This document shows, piece after piece, positions 1 through 8,600 of a DNA stretch of 64,000 nucleotides. The DNA is from CAUJIW01 sp963205175. Its GTDB lineage: Bacteria > Pseudomonadota > Alphaproteobacteria > Sphingomonadales > Sphingomonadaceae. The DNA lies in the NCBI GenBank assembly GCA_041060555.1, contig JBEUDS010000001.1; one strand, given 5' to 3'. The translations under genes were made by a program, and so were the position numbers. A model generated the notes under the pieces. The model saw only the letters and a program-made list of their open reading frames with translations, had not been told where the DNA came from and did no database searches. Within the stretch, counting starts at the first letter, position 1, and each line of letters begins with the position of its first letter.

Positions 1-1432
1 CGCGGTGATCGACGGACAGCGCTACGAAGTCGTCAACGGCACCCGCGATGGCGAGAAGCTCCAGTATCTGGTCGACGGCGAACAGAAGCTGGAGATCCGC
101 GGCAACGAGGACAAGTCGGTGTCGCTGCTGGCGTCGGATGGCCAGGAAACGCGGCAGCTGCCGCCGGGAGCGCTGCAATCGGGCGCCGAGCGTTCGCCCT
201 TCTATGTCGCCGTCATGCTGCTGGCACTTTCGGCGGTGACGATCGGCAACGGTTTCTTCAAGCCCAATATCTCCACCATCGTCGGGTCGCTCTACGCACA
301 GGGTGACCGACGCCGCGATGCCGGGTTCACCATCTTCTACATGGGCATCAACCTCGGCTCGGTGGCCTCGCAGATGCTGTGCCCCATTCTCGCCGAGTCG
401 GTGGGCTGGTGGGCCGGCTTCCTGCTGGCGGCCATCGGCATGGCGCTGTCGTGGTTCCTGATCCAGTTCGACGGCGGCCGTCTCGACGGCTATGGCGAAC
501 CGCCGGCACAAACCGGCACCGACCGCACCCTGCTGATCTATGTCGGTGCGGTCCTTGCGATTCCGCTGGCCTGGTTCCTGTTCGACAACATGCTGACCAA
601 TGCGGCCGCGGCCGCCGCGGCCGCCCAGGGGGGCAGCGGCTTCCTCGGCTACATCGCCTCGCTGCCGCTGCTCGGCAAGGTGCTGTTCGGCACCTTCCTC
701 GTCTCGGTGGTCGGGATTCCGATCTGGGCGTGGTCGGTGGGCAACCGGGCGGAGTTCCAGATGATGTCGGTGGCGATCATCCTGGTGGTGTTCAACGTCG
801 TGTTCTGGACCCTGTTCGAGCAGGCCGGTTCGTCCCTGACCTTCTTCGCGGATCGCAATACCGACCGCCAGACGGTGTTCGGCCTGATGCCTGCGGGGTC
901 GGTGCAGGTGTTCAACCCCATCTTCATTGTCATGTTCGCGCCGATCATGAGCCTGCTATGGACCGGGCTTGCCCGGCGCGGGCTGGAACCGTCGATTCCG
1001 GTCAAGTTCGCGGTCGCGCTGATGGGCGCGGGGCTGGGCTTTGTCGTTCTGGTCTGGGGCACGGGCTTCGCCGGCGACGACTACAAGGTGGCCTTGTGGT
1101 GGGTGGCGGCAACCTACCTGATCCATTCGATCGCCGAACTGTGTATCTCGCCGGTCGGCCTGTCGATGATCACCAAGCTGTCGATTGCCCGCATTGTCGG
1201 CATGATGATGGGTGTGTGGTTCCTGTCCATCGCCTGCGCGCAGTATGTCGCCGGCGTGGTAGCCCAGTTCGCCAGCGTCGAAACGGTGGGCGGCAGGGTC
1301 ACCAACCTCAAGGTGTCGCTCGATACCTATGCCCAGGTGTTCCAGACCATCGGTCTGATTTCGCTGGGCATCGGTGTCGTGTTGCTGCTGCTTTCCCCGC
1401 TGATCAAGAAGTGGATGCATGGTGTACAATAA
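1..1432 (+). CDS. POT/PTR2-family peptide:proton symporter, 5'-truncated by window edge
   Basis: Inner-membrane proton-coupled di-/tripeptide transporter of the POT (PTR2) family. Seen: GNGFFKPNIS followed by FYMGINLGS, the family's N-terminal signature region, and FWTLFEQAGSS further on, the conserved FWxxFEQ element. About nine or ten hydrophobic segments follow. The frame is open to the first base, so the real start and the first helices lie outside the window. A polar stretch of roughly 60 residues rich in charged amino acids precedes the GNGFFKPN helix, where most POT proteins have a short loop. The stop overlaps the next gene by 14 nt, suggesting co-expression with the amidohydrolases, perhaps uptake of peptides that those enzymes process (inference). 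Family call is firm; the substrate is not known. Confidence 0.9.
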   Translation, partial: AVIDGQRYEVVNGTRDGEKLQYLVDGEQKLEIRGNEDKSVSLLASDGQETRQLPPGALQSGAERSPFYVAVMLLALSAVTIGNGFFKPNISTIVGSLYAQGDRRRDAGFTIFYMGINLGSVASQMLCPILAESVGWWAGFLLAAIGMALSWFLIQFDGGRLDGYGEPPAQTGTDRTLLIYVGAVLAIPLAWFLFDNMLTNAAAAAAAAQGGSGFLGYIASLPLLGKVLFGTFLVSVVGIPIWAWSVGNRAEFQMMSVAIILVVFNVVFWTLFEQAGSSLTFFADRNTDRQTVFGLMPAGSVQVFNPIFIVMFAPIMSLLWTGLARRGLEPSIPVKFAVALMGAGLGFVVLVWGTGFAGDDYKVALWWVAATYLIHSIAELCISPVGLSMITKLSIARIVGMMMGVWFLSIACAQYVAGVVAQFASVETVGGRVTNLKVSLDTYAQVFQTIGLISLGIGVVLLLLSPLIKKWMHGVQ

Positions 1433-2855
1433 GCTTCTCCTCGGCGTGGCGCTGGCGGGTCTTTCCGCCTGTGCCACCGCCGCCAACGACAAACCGGTGG
1501 CGGCAACCACCAAGATCACGGCAACCGCCAAGGCGGCGCCGGTGCGCATCAACCGCGATCCCTATCCGTCCACCTACAGGGCCTACCCCGGCGTGCCGAC
1601 GCTGGTACGCGGCGCCACGGTGCTCGACGGCAAGGGTGGCCGTCTCGATGGCGGTGACGTGCTCTTTCAGGATGGCAAGATCGTCGCGGTGGGCCGCGAC
1701 CTCGCGGTGCCTGCGGGTGGCACTGTCATCGACGGTACCGGCAAGTGGGTGACACCGGGCGTCATCGACGTCCACAGCCACATGGGCGACTATCCGGCGC
1801 CCGAGGTGGCCGCGCACGAGGACGGCAACGAGATCACCGGGCCGGTGCGTGCCGAGGTCTGGGCGGAACACTCGGTGTGGCCGCAGGACCCGCAGTTCAC
1901 CCGCGCCGTGGCCGCTGGCGTGACGACGGTGCAGATCCTGCCCGGTTCGGCCGACCTGTTCGGCGGTCGCAGCGTGACGCTGAAGCTGGTGCCGGCACGC
2001 ACCATGCAGGGCATGAAGTTCCCGGACGCACCCTACGGGCTGAAGATGGCCTGCGGCGAGAACCCCAAGCGGGTCTATGGCTCCAAGGGGCAGATGCCCG
2101 GCAGTCGCATGGGCAATGTGGCGCTCAACCGCCAGACCTGGGCCCGAGCCGCCGAGTACAAGCGGTCCTGGGAGCAGTATGAGGCGAAGATCGCCGCTGG
2201 CAAGGATGCCGATCCGCCCAAACGCGACATCCAGCTCGACACCCTGGCGGAAGTGCTGGCCGGCCGTATCGAGGTGCACAACCACTGCTACCGCGCCGAC
2301 GAGATGGCCATCGTCATCGATATGGCCAAGGAATTCGGCTACAAGGTCTCGACCTTCCACCACGCCGTGGAGGCCTACAAGATCCGCGACCTGCTGGCGC
2401 GGGAGGGTATCTGCTCGGCGATGTGGGCCGACTGGTGGGGCTTCAAGATGGAAGCCTATGACGGCATCAAGGAGAATATTCCGCTGGTGCACGCGGGTGG
2501 CGCCTGCGCCATCGTCCACTCCGATGACCCCTACGGGGTGCAGCGGCTGAACCAGGAGGCCGCCAAGGCGATGGCCGCCGGCAATCGCATCGGCCTCAAC
2601 ATCTCGCGCGAGGTGGCGTGGACGTGGCTCAGTCTGAACCCCGCCAAGGCCATCGGCATCGCTGACCGCACGGGCAGCCTGGAGACCGGCAAGATGGCCG
2701 ACGTGGTGCTGTGGAACGGCGATCCGTTCAGTGCCTATACCCGCGCGGAGAAGGTGTGGGTCGACGGGGCGCTGATGTTTGACGCCGCCAATCCGAAAAT
2801 GCGGCCGGTGGCCGATTTCGAGCTCGGCCAGCCGGGCCAGGGAGATGTGAAATGA
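1419..2855 (+). CDS. Amidohydrolase-superfamily lipoprotein (imidazolonepropionase-like)
   Basis: Metal-dependent hydrolase of the amidohydrolase superfamily, likely acting on a peptide-like or cyclic amide in the periplasm. The N-terminus has a lipobox, L15-S-A-C18, so it is probably membrane-anchored. Visible metal ligands are H119-S-H121 in the usual TPGVIDVHSH context, later His in VHNHCYRADE and STFHHAV, and Asp in VHSDDPYG. The C-terminus has the family pattern of a conserved NPAKAIGI helix followed by GSLETGKMADVVLW. It starts inside the transporter gene and its end overlaps the following paralogue through ATGA, so the three are translationally coupled. Length (478 aa) is normal for the family. 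The substrate cannot be told from sequence. Confidence 0.88.
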   Translation: MVYNKLLLGVALAGLSACATAANDKPVAATTKITATAKAAPVRINRDPYPSTYRAYPGVPTLVRGATVLDGKGGRLDGGDVLFQDGKIVAVGRDLAVPAGGTVIDGTGKWVTPGVIDVHSHMGDYPAPEVAAHEDGNEITGPVRAEVWAEHSVWPQDPQFTRAVAAGVTTVQILPGSADLFGGRSVTLKLVPARTMQGMKFPDAPYGLKMACGENPKRVYGSKGQMPGSRMGNVALNRQTWARAAEYKRSWEQYEAKIAAGKDADPPKRDIQLDTLAEVLAGRIEVHNHCYRADEMAIVIDMAKEFGYKVSTFHHAVEAYKIRDLLAREGICSAMWADWWGFKMEAYDGIKENIPLVHAGGACAIVHSDDPYGVQRLNQEAAKAMAAGNRIGLNISREVAWTWLSLNPAKAIGIADRTGSLETGKMADVVLWNGDPFSAYTRAEKVWVDGALMFDAANPKMRPVADFELGQPGQGDVK

Positions 2856-4156
2856 AGCGGGTAGCGCTGCTGGCGCTGGCCCTGGTGAGCAGTGTCGCCG
2901 CCCGGGCAGAAACCATCGCCATTACCGGCGGCACGGTGCACACCGTGGCCTCGCCCCAGCCGATCGAGGGCGGCACGGTACTGATCCGCGACGGCCGGAT
3001 TGTCGCCGTCGGCCGGAATATCTCGGTGCCTGCCGACGCGCGGGTGATCGACGCGGCCGGCCGGGCGGTGACGCCGGGCCTGTTCAACGGCTTCACCCGT
3101 GTTGGTCTGGTCGACGTCGAGGCGGTGCGGGAGAGTAACGACACCGCCGCCAAGGGGGCCCCCATCGCCGCCGCATTCGATGTCAGCACGGCAATCAATC
3201 CGCTGGCGACGGCGATTCCGGTGTCGCGGATCGAGGGCGTGACGCGGGTGGCGGTGGCGCCCAAGGCGTCGCGCGGCGTATTCGCCGGGCAGGGGGCGCT
3301 GATCCAGCTTGGGGACGGTTTCGCGCCCGTGTTCAAGGCGCGCGGCTTCCAGTTCGTTGAGCTGGGCGAAGAGGGCGGTGAACTGGCCGGCGGCTCGCGC
3401 GCGGCCGCCCTTGCCGCCTTCAAGACGGCCCTGGCCGAGGCCCGCGAATATCAGGCAGGTCCCACCCGTTATCGCCAGATCGGCGAGAAGGGCGTGTTCG
3501 CCAACTATGCCGACGCGCGCGCCCTGGTACCGGTCGTGACAGGCGAGATGCCGGTGATGGTGCATGCCAGCCGCGCCGCCGATCTGTTGCAGGTGATCGC
3601 GCTCAAGCGCGAGTTTCCGACGCTGCGGCCGATCATCGTCGGTGCCGAGGAGGGCTGGATGGTCGCCGACCAGCTGGCCGCCGCGGGGGTGCCGGTGATC
3701 GTCAACACGCTGGAGAACCTGCCGAGCCGCTTCGAGACGCTGGCGGCGACCATGAACAACCCCGGCCGGATGGCCGCCAGGGGGGTGCTGGTGGCGCTGG
3801 GCACGGTGTCGCGTGATGAGGCGATGCAGGCCCGCGTGGTGCTGCAGTACGCCGGCAATCTGGTGGGTCAGTCGCGGCTGCCGGGTGGTGAGGGGATGAG
3901 CTGGGCCGAAGCGCTCAAGACCGTGACCCTCAATCCGGCGCGCATCTTCGGTGTCGACAAGGCGCTGGGCACGCTGGAGCCGGGCAAGCTCGCCGACGTG
4001 GTGGTATGGGACGGTGATCCGCTTGACCTGATGGCGGCACCCGCGCATGTGCTGATCCAGGGGCGGGAAGTCGCGCTGACCTCCCGTCAGACCAGACTGC
4101 GGGACCGCTACCGTACACTCGACGAACAGGCCCTGCCGGTACAGTATCGGCATTGA
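2852..4156 (+). CDS. Amidohydrolase paralogue lacking metal-binding residues
   Basis: A 434-aa exported protein with the same fold as its upstream neighbour. It has a cleavable signal peptide (MKRVALLALALVSSVAARA), the beta-sandwich front end (GGTVLIRDGRIVAVG) and the C-terminal GTLEPGKLADVVVWDGDP element. At the position of the metal-binding HxH it reads TPGLFNGFTR, so both His are lost (F81 and R83 by alignment). One later His survives (VMVHASR), the next site reads IIVGAEEG, and the Asp site reads ALGTVSRDE. I infer that it cannot bind the usual metal centre and serves as a non-catalytic partner of the upstream enzyme. The ATGA overlap with that gene supports stoichiometric co-production. 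Confidence 0.85.
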   Translation: MKRVALLALALVSSVAARAETIAITGGTVHTVASPQPIEGGTVLIRDGRIVAVGRNISVPADARVIDAAGRAVTPGLFNGFTRVGLVDVEAVRESNDTAAKGAPIAAAFDVSTAINPLATAIPVSRIEGVTRVAVAPKASRGVFAGQGALIQLGDGFAPVFKARGFQFVELGEEGGELAGGSRAAALAAFKTALAEAREYQAGPTRYRQIGEKGVFANYADARALVPVVTGEMPVMVHASRAADLLQVIALKREFPTLRPIIVGAEEGWMVADQLAAAGVPVIVNTLENLPSRFETLAATMNNPGRMAARGVLVALGTVSRDEAMQARVVLQYAGNLVGQSRLPGGEGMSWAEALKTVTLNPARIFGVDKALGTLEPGKLADVVVWDGDPLDLMAAPAHVLIQGREVALTSRQTRLRDRYRTLDEQALPVQYRH

Positions 4157-4195
4157 GCCGACGAGAAGGCCATAACTGACCCGGGGGAGGTGCGT

Positions 4196-4894
4196 ATGTC
4201 GATGTTGGTGCTGGCGCTGGTGGCCTTTATCGGCACGCACTTCCTGCTGTCCCACCCTTGGCGCAAGCCGCTGGTGGCGCGGCTGGGCGAGAATGGTTTT
4301 CTGGTCGTCTATTCGCTGGTGGCGGCGCTGACCCTGGGCTGGGTGATCCTTGCCTATCGGGCAGCGCCGGTGGTCATCTGGTGGGTGCCGCCGCTGTTCG
4401 CCTATACGCTCACCCATATTGGCATGATCGTGGCGGCGATTCTGCTGGTGGGGTCGCTGGTGACCCCCAATCCCTCGTTGCCGAAGATGGGCAGGGCGGC
4501 GCTGCAGCGCATGCCGACGCCGCAGGGCGTGTTCGCGCTCACCCGCCATCCGATGATGTGGGGGATCGGCCTGTGGGGGCTGGTCCATGCCTTCGTCAAC
4601 GGGGACGCGCCGACGGTGGTGCTGGCGGCCGGCATGGCGTTCCTGGCGATCGCGGGCGCGCGGGGCGTCGACCTCAAGAAGCGCCAGCAACTGGGCGCGG
4701 CCTGGCAGCGGTTCGAGCAGCAGACCGCGTTCTGGCCACTGGCGGCGCAGCTGCGCGGCCGCCTGCCGCTGTCCAGCCTGTGGCCAGGATGGCTGCCGGT
4801 GATGGGGGGCGTCGCCCTCTATGTCGTACTGGTCTATTTCCACGTCGCGCTGTTCGGCGTGGCGGCGGTGGCGCCTGGAACCGCTTTAAATTGA
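4196..4894 (+). CDS. NnrU-family integral membrane protein
   Basis: A 232-aa inner-membrane protein of the NnrU family, whose members are often found near denitrification or haem-protein genes but whose biochemical role is unclear. Seen: about six hydrophobic helices, FIGTHFLLSHPWR near the N-terminus, and the family motif VFALTRHPMMWGIGLWGLVH, which resembles the core of isoprenylcysteine methyltransferase-like membrane enzymes. A GTG at 4190 is in frame, but the GGGGGAGG at 4183-4190 is better placed for the ATG at 4196, which I use. It lies 39 nt after the amidohydrolase pair on the same strand. Nothing nearby suggests denitrification, so the context gives no functional clue. Confidence 0.8.
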   Translation: MSMLVLALVAFIGTHFLLSHPWRKPLVARLGENGFLVVYSLVAALTLGWVILAYRAAPVVIWWVPPLFAYTLTHIGMIVAAILLVGSLVTPNPSLPKMGRAALQRMPTPQGVFALTRHPMMWGIGLWGLVHAFVNGDAPTVVLAAGMAFLAIAGARGVDLKKRQQLGAAWQRFEQQTAFWPLAAQLRGRLPLSSLWPGWLPVMGGVALYVVLVYFHVALFGVAAVAPGTALN

Positions 4895-5028
4895 GACGCG
4901 CGACTTGCTCCCGTGTCGTCGCGGTGTAAAACTCCCGCTTCCTGACCGGCGCGGGTGAGTTGGCGACATGTCGTTTCCGCTGCCAGCGCGTGACAAGGAG
5001 TGCCGGCTATGGCGTGGAAGTGGTGGCG

Positions 5029-5457
5029 ATGACGGGCGGTGGCAGCGAGCTGCTGGATCGGACCACGACGCAGGTCCAGGGACCTCTGCGTGCCCTGGTG
5101 ATCGACGACGTCGAGACGGTGCGAGCTACCATAACGGACATTCTGACCTCGTTCGGCGCCGAGGTCCGCAGTGTCGATACCGCGGCGCGCGCCTGCGCGA
5201 CGGTGGGTGACTTCAAACCCCATCTGGTGATTTCCGATGTTTTCATGCCCGACCAGGACGGTATCGAGCTGATCAGTGAACTCAAGGGCAGGGGCAGTTT
5301 CCCGGATCTGATCTTCGTCACCGGCTCGGACCCCTTCTACGCCAAGTCGGCCTGCATGATCGCCCAAGGCAATGGCTTCAGGGTCCGTGGGTTCGTGCTC
5401 AAGCCGTTCCGCATGAGCCATTTCAAGGAATTCATCGACCTCTACGAGGTCAACTGA
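5029..5457 (+). CDS. Stand-alone CheY-like response regulator receiver
   Basis: A 142-aa single-domain receiver. Residues for phosphotransfer are all present: acidic pair D26-D27 (VIDDVE), phosphoacceptor D70 (LVISDVFMPDQDG), Thr in IFVTGSD and Lys in VLKPF. There is no output domain, so it works by protein contact, as CheY or a phosphorelay shuttle would. An in-frame reading continues upstream to 4960, but those residues are not receiver-like. I chose the ATG at 5029, about 8 nt after GGAAG. No kinase is adjacent; the candidate partners in this window are the Hpt proteins near 40.4 and 41.5 kb and the kinase at 49.4 kb (inference). Confidence 0.82.
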   Translation: MTGGGSELLDRTTTQVQGPLRALVIDDVETVRATITDILTSFGAEVRSVDTAARACATVGDFKPHLVISDVFMPDQDGIELISELKGRGSFPDLIFVTGSDPFYAKSACMIAQGNGFRVRGFVLKPFRMSHFKEFIDLYEVN

Positions 5458-5620
5458 GCCACTCGCACCCGCAGGGGTGTCGATGTTCATCAGCGCCGAT
5501 GGCGCTGGCCATGGCCGTTTAGTCATCCCGACCATGAAGCGGGCTGATTTCAATAGGTTGAGTGCATTTCCTGTGTCCGGTCGTGTCAGCCTGGGGCGAC
5601 CCCGGTCCAGCGACCTCAGT

Positions 5621-8600
5621 CTAGCTGCCCCACTGTATGCGTTCGATGCCCTCGAAGGCGATTTCGTGCCCGTTGTCGAAGATGATGGTGCCAGCGCTGT
5701 CCCGCGCCAGGTCAAGCTCACCGCTGTCGCCCTTGCCGGTGAGCTGCGTGCCGTCCTCCAGCAGCACAAGCCAGCTGCCTTCGGCTGAAGGCGCGCCGGC
5801 GCCCTGAATCTCGATGGTATCGAGCCAGCCCTGGCCGCCATCGACGCTATCCCGGCCGTATTCGTTGGCGCCGAAGATGAACAGATCATCGCCGGCCCCG
5901 CCTGTCAGCATGTCATTGCCGTTGCCGCCGATCAGGATGTCGTCGCCGGCGCCACCATCAAGCTGGTCATTGCCGCCCGCGCCGCCGAGCACGTCGTTGC
6001 CACTGCCGCCAAGCAGCGTGTCATTGCCGTAGTCGCCGGTGAGCTGGTCGTTGCCGGCGCCGCCATCGAGCTGGTCGTTGCCACCACCACCGACGATGAT
6101 GTCGTTGCCGGCGCCACCGGTGATCTTGTCGTTGCCGTAGCCTCCGGTGATGTGATCATTGCCGGCGCCGCCATCGAGCTGGTCGTTGCCACCACCACCG
6201 ACGATGATGTCGTTGCCCGCACCACCGGTGATCTTGTCGTTGCCGTAGCCTCCGGTGATGTGATCATTGCCGGCGCCGCCATCGAGCACGTCATGACCGC
6301 CACCGCCGACGATGATGTCGTTGCCGGCACCACCATCGATGCTGTCACTGCCGTAGCTGCCCTTGATCTGGTCGTCGCCGGCGCCACCATTCAGGGTGTC
6401 GTTGCCGCCTCCGCCCGTGATGGTATCGTCGCCCGAGCCGCCGGTGATTGTCTCGTCCCGCCAGTCGCCTGTCAGGGTCTTGCCGGCGGCATTGTCGGCC
6501 CGCGCCTTATGATGATCGTGGGCGTCATCCGCGCCGAGGGGCGCGTTGTCCCGGTCATCACCGGCTTTTCCATTGTCGCCGTGATCCTTGTCGTGACGGT
6601 CACGTGTCTCCGCGTTCGCGTCCTTGCCCCGTGACACCGGATCGCCACTGCTCCAGCCGGGACCGTCAGTCTGCTGCTGGCGGGAAGGATGATCCCTGTC
6701 CGGTTTTTCCCGATCCTGCCTGTCGTCCGGGCGGGATCGCTCAGGCTCATTTTCATGCCGATCCTGCCGGCGATAGGACTCGTCTGGATGGCGATCCGGT
6801 GACTCATCGTCACGGTGGGCACGACCACGTTGATCGCGGTCGCCCCGTTGATCGCGGTCATTGTCGGCATGCTTTGGGGCATGATGCTGGTCGTTGGGCG
6901 CGGCGGGGAGTTGCCCGGACGCCGCTGGTTCCGCCGCGGCTTCGGGCTCTGTCACCGGTTCGGCCGCGTCGGGCGCGGCCTCGACCGGCGGCTCGGGCTC
7001 TGCCGGCGCTTCCGGTTCAGTGACAGGCTCAGGTTCGTCGGGCGCGGCAGCGACCGGCGGTTCGGGCTGGGCCTCCGGTCCGGCCGGGCTGGCGGTGAGC
7101 GGGCCGGGGGCGTCGCTGGTATCGAACACCAGCGTGCCGTTCCAGGCCATCACCTCGCGGCCGGCGATGGTGTCGCTGCTGCGGACGTAGCTGGCGTCCT
7201 CGGCCTCGAAGCTGGTGCCGTTGATGGTGATCTTGTCGACCACCAGGTTGCGGTCGGTGTCGCTGGTGCCGCCATAGGCGTCGTTGCCGAAGCGGATCTC
7301 GACCTTGCCGGGGCCGTCGGCGCCGAAGTCGCCACGGATGATGACGTCCTGCCACTGGCCTTGGCGATGGTCGGCGCTGATCGCCTCGCTGTGCACCTGC
7401 TGGCCGTCGACGAACACGGTCATTACCGGCGCGCCCTGATAGTGGTGGCCAGCGACGCGCACGATGATTTCGCTTTCGGCGGGCGCTTGCGGTTCCGTAA
7501 CTGGCTCCGCCTCATCCGGCGCGGCGTCGACCGGGGCTTCCGGCTCCGCTGGCGCCTCCGGTTCCGTGACCGGCTCCGCCTCATCCGGCGCGGCCTCGAC
7601 CGGCGCTTCCGGCTCGGTGGGGGCCTCCGGCTCGCTCACCGGTGCGGTGTCGTCCGGCGCAACGTCAACCGGCGGTGCCGGCTCGGCTGGCGCGTCAGGT
7701 TCGGTGACTGGCTCCGCCTCATCCGGCGCGGCCTCGACCGGGGCTTCCGGTTCTGCCGGCGCGTCAGGTTCGGTGACTGGCTCCGCCTCATCCGGCGCGG
7801 CGTCGGCCGGGGCTTCCGGCTCCGCCGGCGCCTCCGGTTCGGTGACTGGCTCCGCCTCATCCGGCGCGGCCTCGACCGGGGCTGCCGGTTCCGTCGGCGC
7901 GTCAGGTTCGGTGACCGGCGCGGCCTCATCCGGCGCGGCCTCGACCGGCGCTTCCGGTTCCGCCGGCGCGTCAGGTTCGGTGACCGGCTCCGCCTCATCC
8001 GGCGCGGCGTCAACCGGCGCTTCCGGCTCGCTCACCGGTGCGGTGTCGTCCGGCGCAACGTCAACCGGCGGTGCCGGCTCGGCCGGCGCGTCAGGTTCGC
8101 TCACCGGCCCGGCCTCGTCCGGCGCGGCCTCGACCGGCGGTGCCGGCTCGACGGGGGCCTCCGGCTCGCTCACCGGCGCAGCGTCGTCCGGTGCGGCGTC
8201 GACCGGGGGTTCCGGTTCCGCCGGCGCCTCCGGTTCCGTGACCGGCTCCGCCTCATCCGGCGCGGCCTCGACCGGGGCTTCCGGTCCCGCCGGCGCGTCA
8301 GGTTCGGTGACTGGCTCCGCCTCATCCGGTGCGGCGTCGACCGGGGCTTCCGGTTCCGCCGGCGCGTCAGGCTCGGCGACCGGCTCCGCCTCATCCGGCG
8401 CAACGTCAACCGGCGGTGCCGGGTCGACCGGCGCTTCCGACTCGCTCACCGGCGCAGCGTCGTCCGGCGCAACGTCAACCGGCGGTGCCGGGTCGACCGG
8501 GGCTTCCGGCTCGCTCACCGGTGCGGTGTCGTCCGGCGCAACGTCAACCGGCGGTGCCGGCTCGGCCGGCGCGTCAGGTTCGGTGACTGGCTCCGCCTCA

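Noticed and set aside
2735..4843. 702-codon reverse-strand open frame under the second amidohydrolase and NnrU-like genes
   Set aside because: Residue composition is His/Gln/Arg-rich noise typical of antisense frames in GC-rich DNA; forward genes have clear motifs.
5491..5507. Hairpin CAGCGCC-GAT-GGCGCTG between the receiver and RTX genes as a terminator
   Set aside because: No T-run on either side and a tight 3-nt loop; too weak to list.
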